Assembly: GCA_025355585.1 (NCBI GenBank)
Contig: JANXZJ010000176.1
Coordinates: forward strand, 1 to 35,544
DNA: 35,544 nt
Reading direction: 5' to 3'
Origin: Mariniphaga sp.
GTDB taxonomy: Bacteria; Bacteroidota; Bacteroidia; Bacteroidales; Prolixibacteraceae
Positions within the stretch are counted from its first letter, which is position 1. Each line of letters begins with the position of its first letter. The position numbers were made by a program, and so were the translations under genes. Below the pieces are notes generated by a model. The model had not been told where the DNA came from, ran no database searches, and was given only the letters and a program-made list of their open reading frames with translations. This document shows positions 26,158 to 34,927 of this stretch, piece by piece.

Positions 26158-26598
26158 ATGGATTCAAATTGTCCCAGAAGAGCATTCCTAAGGAAAGCAG
26201 CGGGGTTGGCGGCGGTTCTGGTAACAGCACCTTTCTTAGTCAACTCAATTGAACAGAGCGATTCATCAAAAGGCAGTCTTTCTGATCGGCTTTTAACGCC
26301 CGGTATTAATCCTGCCTTTCGTATTTATTGCTTCAGGGATGGAAGCATAGAACTTTCTGCTTCCCGAAAGTCAGAAGCGGGAATCAGTCATATTTATAAC
26401 CCGGGATTAGAGGTCGACGTTTTATTGTTGATTGCGCTGAATAAACCAATAAATGACAATCTCTCTGAAATTGCTAAACGACACTCCATTTCCGAATCGA
26501 CTTGCAAAGGCAGGGCAGATAAAATGATGAATGAATTCAAATCAAAGGAACTGATTTGTTTTGGCGATTCAATGGAAACAGAAACCTCTTATGCATAG
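26158..26598 (+). CDS. Tat-signal protein with a PqqD-like domain
   Basis: 146 residues. The N-terminus carries a convincing twin-arginine signal: CPRRAFLRK, then the hydrophobic AAGLAAVLVTAPFLV. The remaining ~100 residues look like a PqqD domain: a beta-rich part (INPAFRIYCFRDGSIEL) and a helical part (VDVLLLIALNKPINDNLSEIAKRHSISES, then KMMNEFKSKELICF) in the order of the PqqD C-terminal winged-helix bundle. PqqD proteins normally bind leader peptides in the cytoplasm, so a Tat export signal on one is unusual. A simple winged-helix (MarR-like) reading of the C-terminus is possible. It lies between the methyltransferase and the first collar gene. Confidence 0.6.
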   Translation: MDSNCPRRAFLRKAAGLAAVLVTAPFLVNSIEQSDSSKGSLSDRLLTPGINPAFRIYCFRDGSIELSASRKSEAGISHIYNPGLEVDVLLLIALNKPINDNLSEIAKRHSISESTCKGRADKMMNEFKSKELICFGDSMETETSYA

Positions 26599-26742
26599 TT
26601 GAACCTGTTGCAATGTCACTTTTGCCGATGAATATTTTTATAACAGCAAATGATTCAAGAATAATTAGTTAAATACTATCAAAGAAGCTCTTTTTTACAA
26701 GATAACAGAGAAAACATTAGTAACCTTTTAAAATCACCACCT

Positions 26743-26994
26743 ATGGATACATATTTAGGACAGATAAATTTATTTGCGTTTTTATTCGCTCCGCGGAATT
26801 GGATGGAATGTGCAGGGCAAACATTAAACGTATCATCCAACTCGGCATTATATGCACTTTTAGGCACCAAATTCGGTGGAAATGGATCTACTACTTTTTG
26901 CTTGCCTGATTTAAGAAGCGCATCGCTTTTTACCGTGAACAACAATATGAAGTATTACATTGCAATTCAGGGGATTTTTCCATCCAGAAGCTAA
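26743..26994 (+). CDS. Miniature Phage Tail Collar-domain protein 1
   Basis: 83 residues. It contains the Tail Collar signature: YLGQINLFAFLFAPRNWMECAGQTLNVSSNSALYALLG, then TKFGGNGSTTFCLPDLR. Typical bacterial relatives (microcystin-dependent MdpB-like proteins) are about 170 residues, with a long variable segment between the LPDLR motif and a terminal IALQGIFPSR. Here the two ends are joined almost directly (YYIAIQGIFPSRS), so the receptor-like middle is absent. No signal peptide. First of three tandem paralogues. TAACCTTTTAA at 26721-26731 precedes the ATG and recurs before the second copy. Confidence 0.88.
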   Translation: MDTYLGQINLFAFLFAPRNWMECAGQTLNVSSNSALYALLGTKFGGNGSTTFCLPDLRSASLFTVNNNMKYYIAIQGIFPSRS

Positions 26995-27032
26995 ACAAAC
27001 GAACAATTAATTAACCTTTTAAGAATATACCT

Positions 27033-27275
27033 ATGGAATATCTGATAGGACAGATTATTTTATTTCCTTATGGTTTTGCACCACAATATTTTATGCTTTG
27101 TAATGGAGCAGTGCTTCAAAATGTGCAGAACGCAGCACTATTTTCACTTATAAGCAACAAATTTGGCGGCAATGGCACTTCCACATTTGCGCTGCCCAAT
27201 TTAGCGAATACATCTGCAGTTCCAGGACTGGAATACTATATTGCGACTCAGGGAATTTACCCTTCACGGCCATAA
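27033..27275 (+). CDS. Miniature Phage Tail Collar-domain protein 2
   Basis: 80 residues, a paralogue of its neighbours: MEYLIGQIILFPYGFAPQYFMLCNGAVLQ, FGGNGTSTFALPNL, and the shared end YYIATQGIYPSRP. It has the same missing middle segment and no signal peptide. It lies 38 bases after copy 1 and 29 before copy 3. TAACCTTTTAA at 27012-27022 sits 10 bases before its ATG. Divergence among the three proteins, with only the G-I/L-F-P, A-P, L-C and FGGNG-S/T core kept, points to an old duplication with different surfaces rather than a recent copy. Confidence 0.88.
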   Translation: MEYLIGQIILFPYGFAPQYFMLCNGAVLQNVQNAALFSLISNKFGGNGTSTFALPNLANTSAVPGLEYYIATQGIYPSRP

Positions 27276-27304
27276 TTTATAACCTAAAACGAAAGGACAA
27301 AACA

Positions 27305-27547
27305 ATGGACTATTACATGGGCTTAATTGCTCTTTTCCCTTATAGCTATGCCCCGATGAACTGGCTTTTATGCGACGGGCAGATACTTTCAATTTCAGAA
27401 AATGAGGTATTATTTACTTTAATAAGAACCGACTATGGAGGAAATGGCTCTACAAATTTTGCATTACCCAATATGCTTGGACTAGAGCCTATCCCCGGAA
27501 TGAACTATTATATCTGTAATGATGGTCTTTTTCCTGTAAGAGATTAA
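27305..27547 (+). CDS. Miniature Phage Tail Collar-domain protein 3
   Basis: 80 residues: MDYYMGLIALFPYSYAPMNWLLCDGQILSISENEVLFTLI, then YGGNGSTNFALPNML, and a more divergent end YYICNDGLFPVRD. It keeps the LCDGQ and GGNGSTNFALP core of the collar domain, again with no middle segment and no signal peptide. It is 29 bases after copy 2 and 43 before the discoidin-domain gene. In phages this domain helps assemble tail-fibre trimers; the bacterial forms have no settled function. Confidence 0.87.
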   Translation: MDYYMGLIALFPYSYAPMNWLLCDGQILSISENEVLFTLIRTDYGGNGSTNFALPNMLGLEPIPGMNYYICNDGLFPVRD

Positions 27548-27590
27548 TTAACCCAAAAAACCACTTTAAGCAAAACAAAACGATATAGAA

Positions 27591-28625
27591 ATGGCTAATA
27601 TACTATTAAACAAACCTGCAACTGCAAGCAATTCCTTTGCACCATTTCTACCCGCCCGGGCAGCAGATGGTAGTATAACAGATCCCAAAAGTCGTTGGGT
27701 GTGTTCCCAGTTACCGGCATGGCTGTGTGTCGATTTACAGGGTAGTATCTGGATCAGCCAATGGACCACCTATTTTATGGGTTCGGTAGGATGGGCTGCC
27801 AACTATAACCTTTGCGATTTCAAACTACAAGGTAGTTTAGATAACACGAATTGGTTCGACATGGATACCGTAACCGGTAATACTGCGAACCTGGTAAACA
27901 GAAACATTACTCCAAGGCTTGTGAGGTATTTAAGGGTTTACATTACCAAGGGTCTGGCCGCAAACAATCAGGTTTCTTCAATTGTCGATTTTCAGGCGTC
28001 GGAGTCGTCCAACGCTCCCTTTCTCGCTAATTTGGTTCCAACTGCAGGTTCGCTTAATCCGGGTTTTGCTAGCAGAACCTTCAACTACTCAATTGGTGTG
28101 GCAAACACAGTGAGCAGCATCATGTTTACTCTTACGGCTATGCAGCCTAATATGACGATTAAAGTAAACAATACAACTGTTGTAAGCGGTCAGCAAACCC
28201 AGGCTATTAACCTTCAGCCTGGAAGCAATACTGTAACCATTGAAGTTACATCGGCTGATAGTACCATGAAAACCACATATACGGTTTTAGTTACCAAAGC
28301 TGGAGATTCAAACTTACAACTTAACAGTGTGGATGTTGCTTATGCCGGTCGTAATATTACTCCAGGAACAGTTAATGTGCCGATGGATGCATCAAAGAAC
28401 AGTTACGATGCTAAAGTTCCTAACGGTGCGAGCACAATAACGGTAACTCCTCATGCTCAGGATTCAACCGTTAAAATTCAAGTAAATGGCAACAATGTTC
28501 AAAATAATGGAACTTCCGGTTCGGTTACTTTGGCAACACCGGGTGCCACTGTGGTGTCAATAAATCTTACATCTTCTGAGGGGTCAGATACAAGGAATTA
28601 CACTTTAAATATTATAAAAGGATAA
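27591..28625 (+). CDS. Discoidin (F5/8 type C) plus two cadherin-like beta-sandwich domains
   Basis: 344 residues. Residues 1-145 fit an F5/8 type C (discoidin) domain: LLNKPATASNSF, AADGSITDPKSRWVCS, WLCVDLQGSIWISQW, NYNLCDFKLQGSLDNTNWFDM, RYLRVYITKG. These domains bind glycans or surfaces. Two cadherin-like beta-sandwich units (PF12733 type) follow: about 150-240 (LVPTAGSLNPGFASRTFNYSIGVAN... TYTVLVTKAG) and about 245-343 (NSVDVAYAGRNITPG... RNYTLNIIKG). It has no Sec, Tat or lipoprotein signal and no T9SS sorting domain, which is odd for an adhesin-like protein. A hairpin terminator follows its stop. The lack of a signal matches the three collar proteins upstream. Confidence 0.82.
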   Translation: MANILLNKPATASNSFAPFLPARAADGSITDPKSRWVCSQLPAWLCVDLQGSIWISQWTTYFMGSVGWAANYNLCDFKLQGSLDNTNWFDMDTVTGNTANLVNRNITPRLVRYLRVYITKGLAANNQVSSIVDFQASESSNAPFLANLVPTAGSLNPGFASRTFNYSIGVANTVSSIMFTLTAMQPNMTIKVNNTTVVSGQQTQAINLQPGSNTVTIEVTSADSTMKTTYTVLVTKAGDSNLQLNSVDVAYAGRNITPGTVNVPMDASKNSYDAKVPNGASTITVTPHAQDSTVKIQVNGNNVQNNGTSGSVTLATPGATVVSINLTSSEGSDTRNYTLNIIKG

Positions 28626-28641
28626 CCAAAATTGGAACAAT

Positions 28642-28681
28642 ACACCTGCCTTCGAAATACGAAGACAGGTGTTATTTTATT
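28642..28681 (+). terminator. Hairpin terminator or attenuator before the giant surface-protein gene
   Basis: ACACCTGCCTTCG at 28642-28654 pairs with CGAAGACAGGTGT at 28660-28672 (12 of 13 positions) around the loop AAATA, followed by TATTTTATTT. Only about 20 bases separate it from the next ATG, so there is little room for a new promoter. Partial read-through is the simplest way the downstream gene is expressed. Confidence 0.8.
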
Positions 28682-28701
28682 TAACATTAATAAAAAGCGC
28701 A

Positions 28702-31700
28702 ATGAAACAAGCATATTCTTTTAACAACACAAATCTGAAGGATATCGAACAATCCGAAGAACCGCATATCCAAAATATGAAAATGCCGGCTCTTTTCAAT
28801 TCTCTTCTTAATTCTTTTCGCCAAAAGTGGAGTTATATTATTTGTTTTGTTTTATTAAGTAGCTTTTCTGCTTCTGCTGTAAACAATCTTATAGTTTTAG
28901 GAATTACAGCACCTTCAGAAGCAAATGGAACATACGTTTATCAATCGGATGATGCATCAGGTAGGCATATTTGGAAGCATTCAACAGCCACATACTATAT
29001 TTATTACGACAATACAAATTGGTTTACCTGGAATATTGATGATGACAATGATAATGCTGTCGTATTTTTTTATTCTGGTGGTGGCGAATCTACACCGGTA
29101 GGAGCTAATTTTTTGCCAGAGTCAGGAACTACAGGTTCTGTAGTAACTGTAGTAGAAGGTGGGATGCCAGAAATTACAGTACTTGGAAATGGTACTGATA
29201 TAGGAGATGGAAATAATGCCCCAACTTTTTCAAGGTATACCAAATTTGGTTCTTTTGACGTTTCTTCTGGTTCAGTTACACGAACTTTTAGTATTAAAAA
29301 CGATGGACTAGCTGCTTTAACGATAAGTAGTGTAGTAATATCGGGAGCTAATGCTTCTGATTTCGCGATTACATCTTCTGCAGCTACTTCAGTGACTGCT
29401 TCCGGCCAAACCACATTTTCAGTTATGTTTGACCCATCGGCTGTGGGAAATCGTACTGCGACTATTACCATTACCAATAACGATTCAGATGAAAGTACAT
29501 ACGATTTTTCAATTCAAGGTTATGGCTATACCCCAGGCAATTTAGTCGTTTCAAATATAACAGCACCCGCGGCTGCAAATGGGGTCTATATTCATAAAGG
29601 AGTATTAAATGGGCAATATGAATATTGGCAACATTCTTCAGGTTTATATTATCTTTATAGTGGCATTTACAGCCTCCAAACTGTGTGGATGATTGATACC
29701 GATACAGACCCTGCAGCTTATTTGTTCAGACAATATTATTATACCGGTCCCGAATCTCCCAAAATAGTTGGTACATGGGCAGATCCTTCAATTGCAACTT
29801 CAACCATTAATATTACAGACTATGTTGCAGCTCCCGAGATAAACCTATTCGGAAATAATACCAATATCGTGAATAACGATGTTACACCAGATTTTGCCGA
29901 TTATACGCATTTTGGTTCAGTTGAAGTACCTGGCAGTACCAAAACCAGAACTTTCACGATTCAAAATACCGGAGGTACTACATTAACTTTAAGCGGATCG
30001 ACGCCGTATATTGCTATTAGTGGAACCAATGCATCTGATTTTACGGTTTCAGCTATACCGTCCCAGTCAATAACCAGTGGAAATTTAACAACATTTCAGA
30101 TTACATTTGACCCATCCGGTAGTGGCCCGCGCACTGCGAACGTAACCATTGCCAATAACGATAGCGATGAGGGGACATTTCAATTTGCTATAAAGGGAGA
30201 TGGTATATTTCCTCAAAACCTCACAGTTTCGGGTATTGCAACGCCGGCTGCCGAGTGTGGTACGTATGTCTATCAGGGTATATCGAACGATTTTGCGTAT
30301 TGGAAACATACTTCAGAGAACTACTACATCTACAATAATGTACGTAGCGATGACGGTCATCATGAATGGAATATCGACCCGGATATGGATTGCAACAATG
30401 CCATTCTAAATTTTAGAACGATCGACAACAATATTTCTTCATCTCCTATTGGGCTTACATGGGCGTATTCAATAGGAAGTGTTGGAACACCGGTTATAAC
30501 GGGTATCGTACCCGAGATTAATGTGAAAGGTAATTCGGTTTCGATCATTGATGGAGATGTAACCCCATCTGTATCGGATTATACCGATTTTGGTAATCAG
30601 CTTGTATGTTCGGGAGCGGTTATAAGAACATTTACCGTTGAAAACACAAGTACTGGAACCCTTTATTTATCCAATCCTGTAATATCGGGCACCAATGCTT
30701 CGGATTTTACAGTTACTACCAATCCTGCCAGTACTGTTGCAGCATCCGGGTCAACAACTTTTCAGCTTACCTTTAACCCATCTGCATCGGGAACCCGCAC
30801 AGCAACAATAACCATTAGTAGTAATGATGGCGATGAAGGAATTTATGATTTTGCAATTCAGGGATCGGGTACTAACATTACAATATCAGCTGTTTCGCAG
30901 ATAAATAATGCTTGTTTTGGCGGGTCGATTGGAGCGGCCAGTGTAAATGCGGCAACTGGAGGAACGGCTCCATATACTTATAACTGGACACCAGGTAATC
31001 CCACAGGCGATGGCACGACTAGTGTAACAGGCCTTCCTTCAGGAACGTGGACCTGTACGGCAACAGATGCTAATGGATGTACAGGAACACAGTCATTTAC
31101 CATTATCCAACCTACAGCTATTATTTTAACGGCTGCTTCGCAAACCAATATTGCTTGTTTTGGAGGATCGAATGGCACTGCCAGTGTAAATGCAGCAACC
31201 GGTGGAACTGGTCCGTATTCCTACAACTGGACACCCGGCAACCCTACTGGTGACGGAACTGTAAGTGTTAGCGGACTTACGGCCGGAACCTGGACATGTA
31301 CTGTAACCGATAACAACTTATGTACTGCTACACAAACATTCACCCTTTCGCAACAACCGGCATTAGCAGCTGCAACCTCACAAACAAATATAAGCTGCAA
31401 CGGCGGATCGAATGGTACAGCAACAGTAACTGTTTCGGGCGGAACTGGATCCTATTCATATGCATGGACACCCAGCGGTGGAACAGCAGCAACGGCAAGT
31501 AGCCGGGCTCCAGGAGCTTATACCTGTACTATTACGGATGCACTCGGTTGTACCTTAACTAAAACTTTCACCCTTACTCAACCATCAGTGTTAGCCGCAA
31601 CTACATCGGTTACCAATGTAAGTTGTAATAGCGGAACAAGTGGCACTGCAACTGTATCTCCTTCGGGTGGCACTCCGGGTTATACTTATAGCTGGTCGCC

Positions 31701-34700
31701 AAGCGGTGGAACTGCTGCGTCTGCTACGGGATTAATAGCTGGAGCATATACATGTACTGTAACAGATGCAAACGGGTGTGCTATAACACGAAATCCCGTG
31801 GTTACGCAGCCTAGTGCACTTGTTACTGCTCTCGCATCACAGACAAATGTAAGCTGCTATGGTGGGACAAATGGTGTAGCCAGTATTACTGTTTCTGGAG
31901 GAGCTGGCGGGTATACCTATAGCTGGTCACCTTCCGGGGGAACTGGAGCAACTGCCACAGGTTTGGCAGCAGGTTCATATACATGTACCGTAACCGATGC
32001 AAATGGATGTGCTAAAACACGAAATTTCACGATAACTCAGCCCAGTGTAATTAATACTTCTTCCGGATCACAGACCAATTTAAGCTGTAATGGCGCATCA
32101 AACGGCTCTGCCAGTGTTAGTCCTTCAGGAGGAACAGGTTCATATATATATAGCTGGTCACCTTCCGGCGGAACTGGTGCAACTGCCACAGGTTTGGCAG
32201 CAGGTTCATATACATGTACCGTAACCGATGCAAATAGTTGTACTGCAACGCGAAATTTCACAGTCACTCAGCCAGGTGCAATTAATACCTCTTCCGGATC
32301 ACAGACCAATGTAAGCTGTAATGGCGGAACAAATGGCACCGCCTCTGTAACTCCTTCGGGAGGGACAGGTTCTTATACCTATAGCTGGTCTCCTTCTGGT
32401 GGAGCTGCAGCAACAGCCACAGGTTTGGCGGCAGGTGCATATACATGTACCGTAACAGATGCAAACGGCTGTACCGCAACGCGAAATTATACAATTACGC
32501 AGCCAGGTGCTCTTAATACTTCTTCCGGATGGCAGACGAATTTAAGTTGTAATGGTGCTTCAAACGGTGCTGCCAGCGTTAGTCCTTCCGGAGGAACTCC
32601 GGGTTATACTTATAGCTGGGCACCAAGTGGCGGAACTGCTGCAACTGCTACCGGATTGGCAGCTGGCAGCTATACTTGTACTGTAACCGATGCAAATGGC
32701 TGTACCTCTTCGCGAAATTTCACGATTACGCAGCCTGGAGTACTCAGCATTACCGTTGCCTCACAAACCAATTTGAGTTTAATCGGCGGATCAAACGGCT
32801 CTGTCATTGTTAGTGTATCAGGAGGAGTACCTTCATATACCTATGACTGGACACCCGGGACACCTTCCGGCGATGGGACAGCCAGTATTACGGGCCTTAC
32901 AGCGGGAATCTGGACATGTACAGTAACTGACTCAAACGGGTGTACGGGAACAAGAAGTTTTACAATCATTCAGCCTGCAACGATCACATCCTCTGGTGCA
33001 TCGTCGATAGCAACAACATCGGCCACTTTAGGTGGAAATGCTACTTCAGATGGCGGGGCAACGGTCAGTGAAAGGGGTATGGTCTATTCCACCACCGACA
33101 ATACACCAACAATAGGAGAGTCGGGTGTAACGGAGGACAGCAATGGATCTGGCACGGGTTCCTTTAGCGAATCGATTGGTTCCTTATCGCCGGGTATCAC
33201 TTATTACTTTCAGGCTTATGCAATAAATAGCCAGGGCACAAGCTATGGTGGTGTGTTGAATTTTACCACCTCACCTGCAACCACTACGATTTCAGGAACA
33301 GCAAACTGGAGTAATGTTGCTGTATGGGACAATGGTTTACCGGGCGCGTCAAGCAATGTTATCATTGGAGCCGGAACCATAACGGCCGACGGTAACTATA
33401 CGGTAAATAACCTAACCTTAAATCCTGACGGCGCTCTTACGATTCCCACCGGCAAAACACTGACGGTTAATGGTAATCTGGTCTTAACAAGCGATGGTGC
33501 GAACACCGCTTCGCTGATCATTGATGGCAGGTTAAATGTAACAGGAACTACAACAGTCGAGCGTTACATGCTTCAAAACAAATGGTACCTGATTTCGCCC
33601 ACCGCATCGGGTCAGAGCGTTGCAGATTTCTTACGAGCAAACACAAATATTCCGGGCACTTCCATCAGGCGGGCTATGCAGGATTATAATACCACCACGA
33701 ATAGTTGGAGTGATTATTATACTTCGTTAACCCCCGGAACAATGAATATCGGGAAAGGCTATACATCACGAATTTCATCGACTGGTCATATTGATTTTAC
33801 GGGGGCTTTAACATGGGGTAATAAAGATATAGCCGTAAGCCGTACAGGTGATAACGGCTGGAACTGTATCGGGAATCCTTATACATCTGCCATTAACATC
33901 AATACAGATGCTGATGCCACAAATAACTTCCTTACATTAAACGCCGGTAACCTGGATCCAGGTTATTCAGCTATTTATATCTGGGACGAGTTTGACACCA
34001 ACACAGGAAGTGAGAATTATTTCAAGGTAATCAGTAATGCTACTTTCACTTTACCAAATACGTCCCTTGCACAAAACAGGATTCAGCTTGGCCAGGGCTT
34101 CCTGGTAAAGGTAAAAGATTCACCTTCTGTTGTATCATTTGCGCCTGCGATGCAGCTTCATCAAACGGGATTGGCATTAAAATCGGCCAAAACATCGTGG
34201 CCTGCTGTTGAATTAGCGGTTAAAGCTGAAGGAATGAGTGCTTATACAGCGATTGCCTATAACGATCAGATGACCGCCGGATTGGATCCTTCGTTTGATG
34301 CAGGTTTACTCAGATCAGGTAATAAATTATCGCTCTACAGTCACCTGGTCCTCGACAATGGTCTCGATTTTGCGATTCAGTGTTTGCCAGAAAATCAGCT
34401 CGGGAACCTGGTTATTCCTGTAGGACTTGATTATGCACAGGGTGGTGAAGTGAAGATCTCGGCTCAGTCGGTTGAATTACCAGCCGGCACGAAAATAATC
34501 CTCGAGGATAAAGTACTGAAAAGCTTTACAACGCTTGGTGAGGGTGTGGCATACACAGTAAATGTTGGACCGAATACAGCAGGTATTGGCCGGTTCTATC
34601 TGCATACTACCAATCAAATAATCAACAGATTTAATAATGCAGTTCTGGCCGGAAAACTGAAAGCTTTTGCGATCAAAAACATTGAAATCCGCATCATCGG

Positions 34701-34884
34701 CGATGTAAGCGCGGAGGCAGTTGCAACACTTTACGATATCCAGGGACGAGTTGTACTAATCGAAAATCTGAAGGAGGGAAGCTTGAATGTTATCCCGACA
34801 TTGGCTGTAAAATCAGGAATTTATATGCTCTCGGTGAAGGATAACGGCAAACTGCAGACATTTAAGCTTATGATTAGGGAATAA
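28702..34884 (+). CDS. Giant T9SS-secreted surface protein with nine SprB repeats
   Basis: About 2060 residues from the ATG at 28702. A GTG at 28669 lies inside the terminator, and an ATG at 28777 would give a shorter, more usual signal peptide; the hydrophobic segment is YIICFVLLSSFSASA. Three copies of an unnamed module (28879-29160, 29536-29825, 30211-30500; pattern APxxxxGxYVYQ, YWKH, YYIY, WNIDxD) alternate with three choice-of-anchor-D-type domains (FTVENxxxxxLxLSxPxISGTNASDF... TATITIxNNDxDE). Nine SprB repeats follow (about 30880-32980), then an FN3-like domain, a beta-helix-like stretch, a long linker region, and a type A T9SS sorting domain (LYDIQGRVV... LAVKSGIYMLSVKDNGKLQTFKLMI). 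PorV would deliver it to the surface. Probably an adhesin. Confidence 0.92.
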   Translation: MKQAYSFNNTNLKDIEQSEEPHIQNMKMPALFNSLLNSFRQKWSYIICFVLLSSFSASAVNNLIVLGITAPSEANGTYVYQSDDASGRHIWKHSTATYYIYYDNTNWFTWNIDDDNDNAVVFFYSGGGESTPVGANFLPESGTTGSVVTVVEGGMPEITVLGNGTDIGDGNNAPTFSRYTKFGSFDVSSGSVTRTFSIKNDGLAALTISSVVISGANASDFAITSSAATSVTASGQTTFSVMFDPSAVGNRTATITITNNDSDESTYDFSIQGYGYTPGNLVVSNITAPAAANGVYIHKGVLNGQYEYWQHSSGLYYLYSGIYSLQTVWMIDTDTDPAAYLFRQYYYTGPESPKIVGTWADPSIATSTINITDYVAAPEINLFGNNTNIVNNDVTPDFADYTHFGSVEVPGSTKTRTFTIQNTGGTTLTLSGSTPYIAISGTNASDFTVSAIPSQSITSGNLTTFQITFDPSGSGPRTANVTIANNDSDEGTFQFAIKGDGIFPQNLTVSGIATPAAECGTYVYQGISNDFAYWKHTSENYYIYNNVRSDDGHHEWNIDPDMDCNNAILNFRTIDNNISSSPIGLTWAYSIGSVGTPVITGIVPEINVKGNSVSIIDGDVTPSVSDYTDFGNQLVCSGAVIRTFTVENTSTGTLYLSNPVISGTNASDFTVTTNPASTVAASGSTTFQLTFNPSASGTRTATITISSNDGDEGIYDFAIQGSGTNITISAVSQINNACFGGSIGAASVNAATGGTAPYTYNWTPGNPTGDGTTSVTGLPSGTWTCTATDANGCTGTQSFTIIQPTAIILTAASQTNIACFGGSNGTASVNAATGGTGPYSYNWTPGNPTGDGTVSVSGLTAGTWTCTVTDNNLCTATQTFTLSQQPALAAATSQTNISCNGGSNGTATVTVSGGTGSYSYAWTPSGGTAATASSRAPGAYTCTITDALGCTLTKTFTLTQPSVLAATTSVTNVSCNSGTSGTATVSPSGGTPGYTYSWSPSGGTAASATGLIAGAYTCTVTDANGCAITRNPVVTQPSALVTALASQTNVSCYGGTNGVASITVSGGAGGYTYSWSPSGGTGATATGLAAGSYTCTVTDANGCAKTRNFTITQPSVINTSSGSQTNLSCNGASNGSASVSPSGGTGSYIYSWSPSGGTGATATGLAAGSYTCTVTDANSCTATRNFTVTQPGAINTSSGSQTNVSCNGGTNGTASVTPSGGTGSYTYSWSPSGGAAATATGLAAGAYTCTVTDANGCTATRNYTITQPGALNTSSGWQTNLSCNGASNGAASVSPSGGTPGYTYSWAPSGGTAATATGLAAGSYTCTVTDANGCTSSRNFTITQPGVLSITVASQTNLSLIGGSNGSVIVSVSGGVPSYTYDWTPGTPSGDGTASITGLTAGIWTCTVTDSNGCTGTRSFTIIQPATITSSGASSIATTSATLGGNATSDGGATVSERGMVYSTTDNTPTIGESGVTEDSNGSGTGSFSESIGSLSPGITYYFQAYAINSQGTSYGGVLNFTTSPATTTISGTANWSNVAVWDNGLPGASSNVIIGAGTITADGNYTVNNLTLNPDGALTIPTGKTLTVNGNLVLTSDGANTASLIIDGRLNVTGTTTVERYMLQNKWYLISPTASGQSVADFLRANTNIPGTSIRRAMQDYNTTTNSWSDYYTSLTPGTMNIGKGYTSRISSTGHIDFTGALTWGNKDIAVSRTGDNGWNCIGNPYTSAININTDADATNNFLTLNAGNLDPGYSAIYIWDEFDTNTGSENYFKVISNATFTLPNTSLAQNRIQLGQGFLVKVKDSPSVVSFAPAMQLHQTGLALKSAKTSWPAVELAVKAEGMSAYTAIAYNDQMTAGLDPSFDAGLLRSGNKLSLYSHLVLDNGLDFAIQCLPENQLGNLVIPVGLDYAQGGEVKISAQSVELPAGTKIILEDKVLKSFTTLGEGVAYTVNVGPNTAGIGRFYLHTTNQIINRFNNAVLAGKLKAFAIKNIEIRIIGDVSAEAVATLYDIQGRVVLIENLKEGSLNVIPTLAVKSGIYMLSVKDNGKLQTFKLMIRE
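30880..32980 (+). repeat. Nine tandem SprB repeats, about 228-243 bp each
   Basis: Each unit encodes 76-81 residues with SQTNxSCNGGxNGxAxVxxSGGT, YxYxWxPxGG, and TCTVTDANGC. Copies 5 and 6 are almost identical over 84 bases (31921-32004 against 32152-32235, two mismatches, period 231), showing recent duplication or gene conversion. Units 1, 2 and 9 carry a longer PGxPxGDG variant. Unit 9 lacks the first cysteine. Confidence 0.9.
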
Positions 34885-34927
34885 GAAATAATTATCAGTT
34901 TAGAAATAACGATTAACGCACAAAGAT

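Noticed and set aside
26121..26605. 12-bp direct repeat CATAGTTGAACC at both stop codons flanking the Tat-PqqD gene
   Set aside because: 12-base matches are expected many times by chance in 35 kb, and no other sign of insertion was seen.
26743..27547. Collar-domain genes as a prophage or contractile injection system
   Set aside because: No tail tube, sheath, baseplate, capsid, terminase, integrase or lysis genes are nearby, and collar domains are common in bacterial genomes outside phages.
29070..32494. Long antisense reading frames inside the giant gene
   Set aside because: They follow the SprB and anchor-D repeat periodicity on the opposite strand and show no independent domain.
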